Of a stretch of DNA of 64,000 bases, positions 34,738 through 47,487 are shown in pieces. The notes beneath the pieces are model-generated. The model saw nothing but the letters and a program-made list of their open reading frames with translations, was not told the DNA's origin and made no database searches. The position numbers and the translations under genes were made by a program. Origin of the DNA: Chrysomallon squamiferum (lineage: Eukaryota; Mollusca; Gastropoda; Neomphalida; Peltospiridae). The stretch spans positions 32,100,265-32,164,264 of the forward strand of contig CM022672.1 of assembly GCA_012295275.1 (NCBI GenBank), read 5' to 3'. How positions within the stretch are numbered: the first letter of the stretch is position 1; each line of letters starts with the position of its first letter.

Positions 34738-35122
34738 GTACTGTCATTCTATAGTTTACCTAGTTTCCTCTAGGATTACCCTTTACGTTTTATTCTACGA
34801 AATAACCATTAGAATAGTGAAACCTAGATTTTATTTTCTTCTGAAAAGAAAGGATTTGAAATAAACTAAGAAGATTTTTTTTCGTCCATAAATTCTTTAA
34901 AATAATCGCATATATCGTTATTTGTTTACCATGGATTATATTTCAGAAACACTATCTTTGGCTCAGATGCTCTTGCTCCAGGGACGAAATCAATGTAAAT
35001 AAACGACAAGGGGAAATAACCCTCATGCACAATAAGCATTATATCCGGGTATTCAACGCCTTTTGAAAACTTAAATTGTGGTACGGAAATACAGAGGATC
35101 TGTAAAAGATTATGGCTCACAG

Positions 35123-35153
<31 letters not shown>

Positions 35154-36295
35154 TTAAAAGAATTTCAAGACATTTCATCTTTCTTCGGAGACAGCCTGAG
35201 ACTTAAAGATTTGGACCAACGCGGATCAGCCCGGTTAGATTTCAATTAAGAAAAAGACAACAAAAATATGATTCATTCATTGTAGTCTAAACCATAATAA
35301 GAATGGATTTACAAAATGCACAGACATTTGCATTACAAAACACAATTTAAGGGCAGTAGGATGTTTTTCTAAGGTGTTACTATAAACAGTTGTTGGAAAC
35401 ATTAACCTTCGTTTTGCAGACAGTTTAACTAAGTGCAGGAGGGTTTTTACTAGGGTATTACTGTAAGTCATCATTGGCAACATTCATATTTATTTTATAG
35501 AACTAAATGCTTTGATATAAATCAATAGGTGTGGTATAGTCCACAGTAAAGAGTAGATTATTATTTACTAACTGAATGGATTACAAAAGAAATAATTGTT
35601 ACATAACATTAGTTTGACATTGATATTGCAGTATCCAAATCTGTCCTGTTTTCAGGTATGTTGAAAGTGATAGACATCTACTGCACATGAAACCTGTTGT
35701 AGATGAAGTATCTCATAAGGCAAGTTTTTACAAGGGATATGTGTGTTATTATTATTTATTATTTTTTTTTTTTTTTTTTTTCTAATTTATTTTAGGTTAG
35801 AATCTTGAAATTGTTTGACACATTAATTTGTATAGTTAATGTTCTTTCTATTTATGTACTTACATGTGTCAGTAATTAATTAAACTTTATGGGTATATGT
35901 TCTCATTAATTTTTTTTTTTTTTTTTTTTTTTTACAATATTATAATAAGTTGTAGCAATTCTTCTGTTTTTCATTTTATTTTTTGCAGTCCATGAAAAGT
36001 GGAAAATATCAATCATTTCTTGAAATGCCTTTTCCAGACCTGGACTGATTGGATTGTATGACACACTTCAGGTATTTATATTTAACATTTTTTTATTTTT
36101 TTATTATTATTATTATTATTATTGTATTTGTTTCTTTTATGTAAGATCAGTGTTCATATACTTTGCTGTGATGGAAGATATGTTTTGTCAGATCCTGTTT
36201 TTTTTTTGTGTTTTTTTTAACAATACTGTAACAAAACATTTCAGACTGATATGTCAGATGAAGATGAGCCTTGTGAGGAGGACCAAGCATATGAG

Positions 36296-36660
36296 GACAG
36301 TGTTTGTGATGTAGTTACATCACAAGATGATAGCTCTGATGATCATAGTAATAATTTCTCATTATACAAGGACAGTGTTTGTGATGTAGTTACATTAGTT
36401 AGTAATAATCATTATATATAAAGGAAGTGATGATGTAGTTACATCACAAGATGATAGCTCTGATGATCATAGTAATAATTTCTCATTATACAAGGACAGT
36501 GTTTGTGATGTAGTTACATCACAAGATGATAGCTCTGATGATCATAGTAATAATTTCTCATTATACAAGGACAGTGTTTGTGATGTAGTTACATCACAAG
36601 ATGATAGCTCTGATGATCATAGTAATAATTTCTCATTATACGGGAAAGATGATAGCTCTG
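36296..36660 (+). repeat. 75-bp intragenic repeat, about 4-5 copies (unit A)
   Basis: Each 75-base copy encodes 25 residues, DSVCDVVTSQDDSSDDHSNN plus FSLYK, so the repeat keeps the frame. The second copy is disrupted (36371-36420) by a deletion/insertion. Unit C has two copies and unit B one. Confidence 0.9.
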
Positions 36661-38440
36661 ATGTGAATAAGTAATAAAATTTGAAGTAAGATGTAGTTAT
36701 CACAAGATGATAATAAATGTTAGTAATAAATTCATCATTCAACACTTTTTCCAATCATTCACACATATGTTATTACATTCAGTCAAAAGCTACTACAAAC
36801 TATTTATTACTTTTACAAGTCATATATAATTTGAAATGTATGTTTTTCACACACATTTCTGCTGTCAGTTCTTTTACTGAGATAAACATTTGTCTGTTGA
36901 CAGAAACCAGTAATGAAAGATGCGTAGCTTGAGAAAGGGTAATATAATTATTAAGAGAAAATCCTTGTTACCTTGATTCATTTATTGTTATAAATTTTGA
37001 GTTGTTTCCCTTTCTTTATGTTTATTTATCTTTCTTACAGTTAAACCAGAGTTAATAATCAAAACATGGTAGTAAATGTTTCACATATCAGATAGTTAAG
37101 TTCTATGATGTCACTCCACTTGTGCTGTAGTGTTGCTTTTTATTTAATTATGATAGCAGTAAATAAATAAATGTTTTATAAAGACATGCAAAATGATAGA
37201 GTTCATATTTACAATACAAAACTGATAAAGTTCAGCTAAAGAATTCATTTATAGTTAAAAGTGAACCCAGTTTTTATATATATTTTACATTCTTACAAGA
37301 TAAAGTTTATGTTGTGTTTTGTTTTCCTTTATTTACTTTTTATTTATTTTTTTTTTTTTATTTTTTAATTTCTGCATGCAAATGAAAATTAATAATAAAT
37401 TATAACAGTAATAATTTATAGTTTAGAAGTGTATTAATCTTGTTATTATTGTGTAATTTTTGTTTTTATTCTAAAGATTATTTCCATCTAATGTTAGAAA
37501 AAATATAATTAGACAAATATGTGATTATGTTATGATTCATATACACTTTGTGAAAAGTACAGGCTTAAGTGGCACTTTTATTTATTTATTTTAATTTAAA
37601 AGTTAATGCTTGTAATGATCATTTATTTAGTCATTGTTTTAGGTTTTCTGTTGCAAAAATTCATCCTAACAATAGTTTACAACAAGCTTTAATAACATTT
37701 AATATTTCAGTCAAATAACAAAACTTAAGCCACTAATACCATGGAGTAATGTTAAAAGATTTATTATGTTTCTAGTAATTCAAAAGAAAACATTTCTTGT
37801 CAGAGTAACATCACATTTTATTAGTTCATTCTCATAATTTATTTAGCCATTCTTTTACTTTTTCTGTTGCAAAATATATATATATATTTATATGTGTGTG
37901 TGTTTCTGTTTTTCTATCTCATTTTATTCTTTTTTCATCCATCCATTTGTTTCTCATCATCTCACTGTATACATAAGTTTAGACTGACACAGATATCTTA
38001 TGAAAAACATTTACATTCATCTTTGTCAGTAGCATTTTACTGTGTGTAGCACTTTAACAATTGTGTTTTGTGATTCTTACAGTTTCTCATTTCCTAGTAA
38101 AAAGCATTTCATGTGAAATCATCATTTCTTTTCAGTTTGATGGAATTAGATTTGGGAATAAATATTAAACTGATGCAAGGTAAGTGTTATTTTGATGTGC
38201 ATATAATAAATACAGATTGAAATATTTTCCTCAAATTATTCATTATTTGACTTAAAAAATACTGAAACAAAACTGTGTTGTCCATTGTAACAATATGTTT
38301 GCACACAGCAGCTTTGAGTACAGATAATGAAAAGTTTCAGCTCCATTAAAACTGACTGAAATAAATGTGATTCATTGTTAGGGATATTATTTTTTTTTTC
38401 ATTATTTTATTTTATTTTATTTTATTTTATTTTATTTTAT

Positions 38441-38447
<7 letters not shown>

Positions 38448-38480
<33 letters not shown>
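38448..38480. repeat. (TTTTA)n-(ATT)n tract, unit A
   Basis: A pentanucleotide run at about 38400-38447 is followed by ATT units; tract length differs among all four copies. Confidence 0.9.
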
Positions 38481-38699
38481 TTAACTCCTTCTTCTGTACA
38501 AATGTGCTTCTTGTTGTGTTGCAGAGTGTTGATCATGAAGGTGGAGCAATGAAAAATTCAAAAGAGAAAAAGAAAAACAGAAATGTAAGTTGGACTATAG
38601 AAAAATTAAAAACAACTTGGTGACTGGTGGATGAGAAAGTAGGTATCAGCAGCGTACATGTTCTAAACCCTCATCTCCCAAATTTTTTTTTTTTTTTTT

Positions 38700-39790
38700 T
38701 TTTTAAATTATTTCTTCCAAAATGATAAATTCACAAAATCTGGAATAATCATCCCCAGTATTGTTTGATGTAGTGCATTTATCATAAGCATTCTGTTTTC
38801 TGAACAGAAACTCACAGTGCGTTTCTGAAACTAACTTTTTCAACCTCCAAAAAGACTGACAATATGCATCACACAGCTGATTTTAACACTTCATAATTTC
38901 TAACCTGAACATTATCCAGTGAATTATATACTAGAACAGCCTTTCCTGTCAATTTACTCTGAACTAATAAGTGCCCAAACTGTTTTGGCCATTTAGATAC
39001 CAACCACACTCTTTTGAGAAAGAAAATTTCAACATCATTTTCATCCAAATCAGTAACTGAACTGTAACAATTATTGATTCTAAAATCATTCAATCCATTC
39101 TCACTTGAATTCTCTCTAAACTGTCCTCTCATTTTAAGTTCAAGTTCCATTTTCTGTTTAATTATCTGAAATTCTCTTTCATTCTTTCATTGTCTCTCCT
39201 CTTTATCTCTCCCTTCTCTCTTTCTTTTTACCTTTCTTTGATACACTCTGTCTCTCTCTCTCATTTTCATTTCTTTCATAGTCTCTTTTCTCTCTATCAT
39301 TTTCATGTTCTACTTTCTTAAGCTTTAATTTTTGTTTGAAGGTTTATATCCTTTAATAGTAGTGATTCTGCCATACTCTGAGTTACACCTATGTCATTAC
39401 TTCCCCCACTCTCACTGTCCAAAGAATTTCCAAATAAAGCCTCTGTTAATACTTCTCTGATTTGCTCTGTCTTGACTGGGACTTGAAATATTATGAATAT
39501 TTGTCAATAATGTTAGCTCAGCCCTCTTGGCTCTTTTTATAGAAGTTACACCAAGACTGTGCACTATATCTTGATCCATAATAATTTCTGTTCTGATTTT
39601 ATAATTTTATAATGTTTTTTATTCTTATTATTTTGTTTTGTTGTGTTTTCTCTAGTAGATATAAACATAAATTAGCTGTCATTAAATTTGGGAAATACTC
39701 GATACATCCAAAGAAATAATTCCATAAGAATTTGAGAAAACGAACTCCCACATTAATTATTTTTAAAATCCTGGATGAGAGCCCCAACTT
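38700..39790 (-). pseudogene. Gag fragment of an LTR retrotransposon, copy A
   Basis: The open core is 39150-38869, containing DENDVEIFFLKRVWLVSKWP and FGHLLVQSKLTGKAVLVYNS. A charged coiled-coil-like region precedes it (to about 39320), and before that lies a leader with a possible primer-binding site at 39787-39768. The frame stops in the same place as in the other three copies, with similarity continuing in a shifted frame until a poly(A) run (seen as poly(T) at 38683-38704). No pol genes follow. It lies antisense in the intron between the 38525 and 40013 exons. Confidence 0.6.
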
Positions 39791-40869
39791 TTACAATCCT
39801 GTCACAGAGCTCACACCATAAAACATCTTGGATATTTTATTAAGACTCAGCCTGACTGAACCATTTGGTTTTCAGGTTGGGTTTTTCCTTTTCTCTTTAA
39901 ATAACAAGTGCCAGGTGTTTAAAACAACCCAAAGCAGTTGAGAAATTTACGGGAAAAATAAAACATGCAGACATCACAGAAAATTAAATTTGTTATGCAA
40001 TCTTAATTCCAGATGATCAGGCAGCCTACCAGTGGATGATAAGGCTCCTCACCTCCAGCAGAGAATGACCAGACTCACCATCCCCATCACTAGACAACCA
40101 GACTCCTACAAATCTACCAGTGGAAGACTGCTGACTTGTATGTGTTCATTCTGTCTTACCATAATTCTATGTAGTCTTCCAAATCTCTGTCCTCTAACAG
40201 ATCAGCTGAGTGAATAATATAAGATTTCTCAGTGTTCTTATTTCAAACTGTTGAGGTTTAAAAAAGCACAGTATTCTATTTCTGATCTCTAGCATTATCC
40301 ACAGTTATAATTTATATTCACTTTCTGCTGACTGTAACTTGTAATTTGTCTATTCAGGCTTTATATTTGAGTAACAATGACTGTTTTGACTTCCAGAGGA
40401 AAATTGAGCTGTGGCAACGTTTTCCTGTAATTTAAACATTTGAAATTGTTTGACTAATATTTAGTAAGTAATAAACTGATGTGATTGTGCTGTCATGTAC
40501 ATACATGTGTAGCTGATATAACTCAATGTGCTTTGAGTAACATTTTCTTTGTTCATTTCATGTGTGGCATAAGACATAGCAATGTGACAAACATTTCATT
40601 TTTGTCAAGCTTGTCCTCATAGTTCTATGTGAAGTGAAATTTACTTATTTTCAAACATCTCATTTGGAAATAATATTAATTATTTTTTTTTTTTTTTTTT
40701 TTCAGGTTGAACATGAGACCTCTAGAAGGAAAGGTGCCTCTGAGCTCTCTCTGTAACTTGCAAGAGGTTTTCTATTTTGTGAAAAAGGTGACATCTTCCA
40801 GAACTACGCTTCAGTAGACATGAATATTATTATTTTGATATTTAATTGATTCGTGTTTTTTATTACTTC

Positions 40870-40875
40870 AATAAA
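40870..40875 (+). promoter_or_regulatory. AATAAA poly(A) signal, unit A
   Basis: Located 53 bases after the stop codon of the terminal exon; kept in B, C and D. Confidence 0.6.
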
Positions 40876-41199
40876 TACTGTTTCTCTTTCAATTCCTGGG
40901 TTTTTTGTTTGTATTTGTTATACTAATTTTTTTATGTGATAGTCTGCAAGTTGTGGGATTTTTTTTTTTTTTTTTTAAATATTTTCTCTTATTCATTGCT
41001 TGATGATAAGTTTTAGTATTATCATCATTTGTAATAAGTTAGGATTGTCTCTCATAAAATCCACACAGTGTCTTTGTTCCTTACATTCTTTAATTCATCA
41101 TGACAGTATAAAATTGTACACATATTTGTACAGTTCTCCTCCTGACTATAGTTAAATGTTTTGCATGAACTTTTGTTACATGTTAGCTTCATGATTATT

Positions 41200-43090
41200 T
41201 TTCAGAGGGGAGGAAAAGTGTCTGCTGTTTACTGCAAATACATTTATAATAAGTAATAGTTAATTATGGGATCTTCTGTTTTCATTTCACTGACATTGTC
41301 TAGTGCCAGGAAACAAACTAAAAATTGTTTGACAGTAAAAATATTGTTAATATTAATTTAAAAAAAAAAATATATATATATACTGCATTTGATAAATACT
41401 TCCCAGCATTGTATATTAAGAAAGAAAACAAAAACAAAAATGTCTATCACCTTTAAGTAGGTAACTGGTAGTTTGTAAAGTACAAATAATGGCTAGACTA
41501 CTTTAAAAACTAATAGAACAAAATGTAATTTTTCTGATGCTAGGTGACTCTAAATGTCATAATACATAATATTAATTTAAATAATCAGTGTGGCCCTTAA
41601 AGCAATGAGCAAACAGCAGAGCAGCCCCACATCAGCTAAACCTCAGTCAAGTATCATGTGAGAACAGAGTGAGCTGCCCTTGAAACTGCAAGCAAACATG
41701 ACAGAAGCCTGATGCTGCAACTGATGATAGTTTGACAATAATTGTTAGCTGAGTTTTCTTGCAGATTTATAGACTTTGTGGTTGTTGTTTGATTTGTGAT
41801 TGTTTATTTATTTGTTGTTTTTTTCTTCTTTTTTCCTTTTTGTTTTGAGAAACATTATTATTACTATTACTATTATTATTATTATTATTATTATTGGTTA
41901 TGCATTTATTTATTGAATTCTAATTTTTCTTATTCTTAATTATTCCATTTGATTCTTATTTTTTCTATTACTCATTTTTTATTTTAATATTTCAATTTTT
42001 GTTTATGATTATTATTTTGGTGTGTGTGTTTGTTTCAGTTTAGTGAAATCTCTTCTGAACAGCTAGGATTATCTAGTTCTGTCTAATTAAGCAATAATTA
42101 AAAACTAAACTATCTGAGTTTTGATGTAAAATTTGATTATTTCAGATGAATGCAATAACGATTTCGTGTGTTGAGATAATTCTTAGAGTAGCAAGACAAA
42201 GAAACATCTGAAAATGTGTTATTATTTTTCTCTTCTTTGTGTACATATATATTCACACACACATACACGTTTAACAGAATGGAAAACTGATTTTTTTTAC
42301 CACATAGTTTTCAACTTTCTGTTCATATAAAGGTTTTTGATATTTTATACAACACTTGTTTCATTTAGAACTTCAAAAGGAGTAAAAGTTTAAAAGTGAA
42401 TGGACAAAACAATGGATAAAGAAGTAATTTTTGCATGTAATTTCATCATGTAGTTTTTTCTTATTTAATTACTGATATTATAATTTGATTATTAATACTT
42501 GTCACTGTGTCTGGTGTTACTCAGAATAAATCAAGAAGGAGATAGAAAGTTAAAGTTGAGAAAACAGTTCATGTGATAAAGAAATGAAACAACTGGAGTC
42601 TGTACTTGTTTGACTGGACAACATGCTACCTCTTGTTGACAGAATCATTATACTGGAATTATTGAAATGAGTAAACATAAAATTATTGTCTCATCTGACT
42701 TGAGAACACATTTTGATACAAACAGGCCCATAATTCTGATTATAGCTTATAACTGTTATACTAAAATAGTTTTAACCTTAATTAATGGAAACTACAGTTA
42801 CTGGCAGAAATTAAATCCAGTTTTAAAATTTCATTTTATACTGACTATAAATAGGTGTTAATGACAACTTCACTCTCTGACAGAAACAGGTCCAATGTTA
42901 AAATATATCTGCTTTTAAAACTTGACACTGATAATTAATGACAAAAATAAATCTAGTCATTTTGTACTGTCAAAGGACTAACTTGATTTTCTTTAAAGTG
43001 CAAAGAATGAATTAGTATTTGGGTTTCATATATTGCTATGAAACACTGCCAACTTCTTCACTGCTCATGCAAAATGTTAAATAGTATTAT
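41200..43090. other. Unit A 3' flank, mostly without genes
   Basis: AT-rich DNA with an (ATT)n run (41858-41894). The block at 41584-41740 is richer in G+C and is nearly identical in B (52062-52212) and C (60955-61105), more so than the flanks. No tRNA-like cloverleaf and no open frame common to all three was seen. Confidence 0.55.
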
Positions 43091-43260
43091 GAGTTAGTGT
43101 AGGTGTTCAGTTTAGTATTAGGTGTTTGTGTAGGTGTTAAGTTTAGGATTAGGGTTAGTGTAGGTGTTAAGTTTAGTATTAGGGGTTTGTTTAGGTGTTA
43201 AGTTTAGGATTAGTGTGTACAAGTTAAGGACAGGGTTTGGGTTAGGACTAGGTCTAGGTT
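43091..43260. repeat. TTAGGG-like degenerate minisatellite, unit A
   Basis: Repeats of the type GTTAGTGTAGGTGTTAAGTT followed by TAGTATTAGG, with period about 29-31 bases. B (53577-53960) and C (62463-62935) hold longer versions with the same sub-variants. Confidence 0.85.
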
Positions 43261-43763
43261 CAGATTAAAATATATTTATCTCAAGAGACACTTCATATAA
43301 GACGAACAATCTTACGATGAATTTTAAGATAAAAATACATTCTTTATTTTACCATACCGTTAGGAGTGAGGTTTACGCCCAGGGTTAGCATTAATTTCAG
43401 ACTTAGCGTTAGGTTTAAATATCTGAAAAATCTGCAAGACCTGGAAAGTCATATGATGAGTTTTACAAGTAACAAGTAAAGTTAGCATTTTGATTAGGGT
43501 TAGGTCTCGTGTTAGTCTAACTTAGACACAGATTTAAATGTCAGTTTACCTGAAGAGATTTTCATTCAGTACAGACTGACAGTTTATAGCTTTTTTGTGA
43601 AATTAAATGACATTTGAAAGACAAGATAGTTTTAACGAACGCTTCGAAACACTCTTTTAAATATTTTATTTTATTTTAAATATATGTTTGATAAATTAGT
43701 TTGTAAAATAAAAATAAAAAAGACGAAAATGAGCAGAAGAAAATACGTGCGTTGTCATATGAC

Positions 43764-43850
43764 TTATTCAGTTGTATCCGGTGAAATAATCTCACTTTCT
43801 GTAACTAACATCTTCCCATACACAGGAACACTGCGCTGTTGTTGCACCAT
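43764..43850 (-). CDS. Small ORF in a strong Kozak context, unit A
   Basis: GCCAGCCATGG on the minus strand opens 28 codons: MVQQQRSVPVYGKMLVTESE, then IISPDTTE and a stop. B (31 codons) and C (31 codons) keep the start, with five or more residue changes. The promoter-like element lies about 55 bases upstream (43907-44010). It could be a first exon whose donor I cannot place, an upstream ORF, or chance. The plus-strand frames of 95-120 codons in B and A that overlap it are probably its shadow. Confidence 0.35.
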   Translation of the reverse strand: MVQQQRSVPVYGKMLVTESEIISPDTTE

Positions 43851-43906
43851 GGCTGGCCTCGTTGCGAAAACACACACACATATTCATCATCAACATATTT
43901 TTTTAT

Positions 43907-44010
43907 CGTTTATCAATCGACTTCAATTCGGCCTGAAGCGCTCAAACTATAATAAAAAACTAGATCACCTCCCCATCCACATTACCCCACCCAGTTCTCA
44001 GTGTCCGCTG
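43907..44010 (-). promoter_or_regulatory. Promoter-like element, unit A
   Basis: Minus-strand match to 20402-20508, with GTTTGAGCGCT and AGTCGAT-(C/T)-GATAAACG. It lies in a CpG-bearing block (43740-44400) that is otherwise unusual in this AT-rich window. Confidence 0.45.
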
Positions 44011-44319
44011 CCGATCTGGTGCACTTCACCTGGAACAAGTAACTGAGAGAAAGGTTTACAATAATTCAGCGGTCACTCTCCCGAAGATGTCACCATAGCG
44101 ACTCAGTTAACCAGAAGTATCTTTTGAAGTCTGTCGTAATAAAGTGAATCACTGTGTCGCTATTTTGTTTACTACTCATGCGATGTTCTTTTCGTGCAAT
44201 GCTTAATTTTGATAACTAACTTTGAACTTTTGTCGAAAATTATACTATTTTTCCGATATCATCACTGAATCAGTTCATCAGTTTGATACTAAAATTGGAC
44301 TAACAGTCATTTACCAGTT

Positions 44320-44425
44320 AAATATGGCTCAGAAACCCAAGAAGATGGTCCAAAACGACCACCAAAATTTCATAGGAAATATAAACATGAGCGGATGATG
44401 TTAGTGATCATTAGCATATGTTTTT
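44320..44425 (+). other. Conserved open segment at the unit end
   Basis: One frame reads LPVKYGSETQEDGPKRPPKF and HRKYKHERMM before a hydrophobic end and a stop; the overlapping frame starts with ATGGCTCAGAAACCCAAGAAG. In unit B the same frame has a TAG. It may be part of a first exon of the next unit's gene. Confidence 0.3.
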
Positions 44426-45647
44426 GATGTTGGTCCTATCGGGGAGGGGCGTTCAGCCGGTTCTTTGTATTTATATTTATGATGCTATCTTATGAATTAA
44501 ACTTTTCATTCAAATGGTTACATTTTGCTGGGTTTTTCTAAGGAAAAAATGTCCTTACATATAATAAAAAAAAAAACTGTGAGAAATTCAAATCAGACTG
44601 TTAACTGTACACACACACAGAGACACACACAGACATACGCACACACACACACACACACATGCATTTTCATCATATTTGTCCATCTCTGTGTGTTTTTTCA
44701 TCCGGTTTAAATTATTTTACGTTTAATTCGAAATAATCATTATATATCGTTATTTTATTTTATTCGATTTGGATAAATATTTTTTTTCAGAAATTATTTT
44801 AAATAATCTCATATATCGTTATTTGTTTACGATGGATAATATTTCAGAAACCGTATCTTTGACTCTGATGCTCTTGCTCCAGGGACGAAATCAATGTAAA
44901 TAAACGACAAGGGGAAATAACCCTCATGCACAATAAGCATTATGTCCGAGTATTCAAACCCTTTTGAAAATTTAAATTGTGGTAGGGAAATACAGAGGAT
45001 CTGTAAAAGATTATGGCTCACAGAACTTTAAGAAGAAAAAAAAAAGAACAGCTTAAAAGAATTTCAAGACATTTCATCTTTCTTCGGAGACAGACTGAGG
45101 CTTAAAGATTTGGACCAACGCGGATCAGCCCGGTTAGATTTCAATTATTGAATTAAGAAAAAGACAGAACTGAGAACAAAACAACCCATTTTAGTATAAA
45201 CCATAATAAAAATGGATTTACAAAATGCACAGGCATTTGCATCTCAAAACACAATTTAATGTGTTTTTTTAAGGCGTTTCTATAAGTTGTTGTTGGAAAC
45301 ATTAACCTTCGTTTTGCAGACAGTTTAAGGGCAGTAGGGGTTTTACTAGGGGTATTACTGTAAGTCGTCATTGACAACATTCATATTTATTTTATAGAAC
45401 TAAATGTTTTGATATAAATCAATAGGTGTGGTATAGTCCATAATAAAGAGTAGATTATTATTTACTAACTGAAGTGATTACAAAAGAAATAATTGTTGCA
45501 TATTAGTTTGACATTGATATTGCAGTATCCAAATCTGTCTGGTTTTCAGGTATGTTGAAAGTGATAGACATCTACTGCACATTAAACCTGTTGTAGATGA
45601 AGTATCTCACAAGGCACGTTTTGACAAGGGATATGTGTATTATTATA

Positions 45648-45713
<66 letters not shown>

Positions 45714-47456
45714 TTATTTTCTAATTTATTTTAGGTTAGAATATTGAAATTGTTTGACACATTAATTTGTATAGCTAACGTTCTTTCAATTTATGTACTT
45801 ACATGTGTCAGTAATTAATTAAACTTTGTGTGTATATGTTCTCACTAATTTTTGTTTTATTTTTTACAATAAGTTGTAGCAATTCTGATGTTTTTTCATT
45901 TTATTTTTTGCAGTGCATGAAAAGTGGAAAATATCAATCATTTCTTGAAATGCCTTTTCCAGACCTGAACTATTGGATTGTATGACACACGTCAGGTATT
46001 TATATTTAACATTTGATTTTTATTATTATTATTATTATTATTATATTTATTATATTTGTTTCTTTTATGTCAGATCAGTGTTCATATACTTTGTTGCAAT
46101 GGAAGATATGTTTTGTTTTTGTGTTGTATTTTTAACAATACTGTAACAAAACATTTCAGACTGATATGTCAGATGAAGATGAGCCTTGTGAGGAGGACCA
46201 AGCATATGAGGACAGTGTTTGTGATTTAGTTACATCACAAGATGACAGCTCTGATGATCATAGTAATAAATTCTCCTTACGGGGAAAGTGAAGAAGACAA
46301 TTTGAAGTAAGATGTATTGATATTTTTTACCAATCATTCACACACACATGTTATTACATTCGGTCAAAAGCTACTACAAACTCTTTATTACTTTTACAAG
46401 TCATATATAATTTGAAAGGTATGTGTTTCACACACATTTCTGCTGTCAGGTCTTTTACTGAGATAGACATTTGTCTGTCAACAGAAACCAGTAATGAAAG
46501 ATGTGTTTCTTCAAAAAGGGTAATGAAATTATTAAGAGAAAATCCTTGTTACCTTGATTCATTGATTGTTATAAATTTTGAGTTATTTCCCTTTCTTTAG
46601 GTTTGTTTATGTTTCTTACAGTTATACCAGAGTTAATAAGCAAAACATCGTGGTAAATGTTTCACATATCAGCTAGTTAAGTCCTGTAATGTCACTCTAC
46701 TTGTGCTATAGTGTTGCTTTTTATGAAATCATCATCACACTGAATAAATAAGTAATTTTTCTGTGTTTTATAAAGACATGCAAAATAATATAGTTCATAT
46801 TAACAACACAAAACTGATCAAGAATTCATTCAAAGTTAAAGTGGACACAATTTTTTTATATATTTTACATTTTTACAAGTTAAAGTCTGATTGTGTTTTG
46901 TTTTCCTTTATTTACTTTTTATTTATTTATTAATTTATTTATTTATTTATTTTTATATTTTTGTATTTTATTTTTTGCCTGCAAATCAAAATTAATAATA
47001 AATTATAACAGTAATAATTTATAGTTTAGAAGTATATTAGTCTTGCTTTTACTCTCTACCTTTTGTTTTTAGTCTAAGGTTTGTGTATTTTATTCTAAAG
47101 ATTGTTTCCATTTAATGTTAAAATAAACATAATTAGACGAATGTGTGATTAAGTCGTAATTGGTGTACACTTTGTGAAAAGTACAGGTTTAGGTTACACT
47201 TTGTTTTGTTTTTTTAAATTTAATAGTTAATCATTATAACGATAATTTATTTAGCCATTCTTTTACTTTTTCTGTTGCAAAAATTCATCCTAAAAATAGT
47301 TTACAACAAGCTTTAATAACATTTAATATTTCAGTCAAATAACAAAACTTAAGCCACTAATACCATGGAGTAATGTTAAAAGATTTATTATGTTTCTAGT
47401 AATTCAAAAGAAAACATTTCTTGTCAGAGTAACATCACATTTTATTAGTTCATTCT

Positions 47457-47487
<31 letters not shown>

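Larger units (their letters stand above)
35656..40817 (+). pseudogene. Array gene, unit A: row of exon cassettes
   Basis: Exon-like segments with AG and GT/GC edges: 35656-35719 (YVESDRHLLHMKPVVDEVSH), 35989-36071, 36245-36685 (acidic, MSDEDEPCEEDQAYEDSVCD, with 75-base repeats), 36869-36938, 38136-38179 (LMELDLGINIKLMQ), 38525-38584 (Lys-rich), 40013-40137 and the terminal 40706-40817 (NMRPLEGKVPLSSLCNLQ) with AATAAA at 40870. Compared with copies B and C, exon 2 has one extra base that shifts the frame, the repeats in exon 3 contain a disrupted copy with a stop, and exon 4 has an in-frame stop (ERCVA then TAG/TGA). No family is recognised. It may be a dead copy or a non-coding transcript. 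Confidence 0.5.
34499..44465 (+). repeat. Array unit A (about 10 kb)
   Basis: The unit starts with TTTATATTTATGATGCTATC, matching the start of unit B at about 44466, and ends after GATCATTAGCATATGTTTTT with a unit-specific tail. Order of parts: AC/GT hairpin, conserved CpG-bearing 5' block (34926-35250), exon cassettes (35656-40817), antisense gag (38700-39790), poly(A) signal (40870), GC-richer block (41584), TTAGGG-like repeats (43091) and promoter-like module (43764-44400). Identity to unit B is visibly very high over most of the length. Confidence 0.95.

Noticed and set aside
34926-35120. 64-codon minus-strand ORF shared by A and B (IMLIVHEGYFPLSFIYIDFV)
   Set aside because: It is conserved because the whole unit is duplicated. 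On the plus strand the same block has ACCATGG followed by 23 codons and a stop, so neither frame is clearly coding; treated as a conserved 5' block.
37867-38049. ORFs of about 60 codons containing KFRLTQISYEKHLHSS in A, B, C and D
   Set aside because: They begin in an (AT)n tract, have hydrophobic low-complexity heads, and persist only because the copies are recent.
41584-41740. tRNA or snoRNA gene in the conserved block
   Set aside because: I could not fold a cloverleaf or pair RTGATGA and CTGA boxes with a terminal stem at the right spacing.
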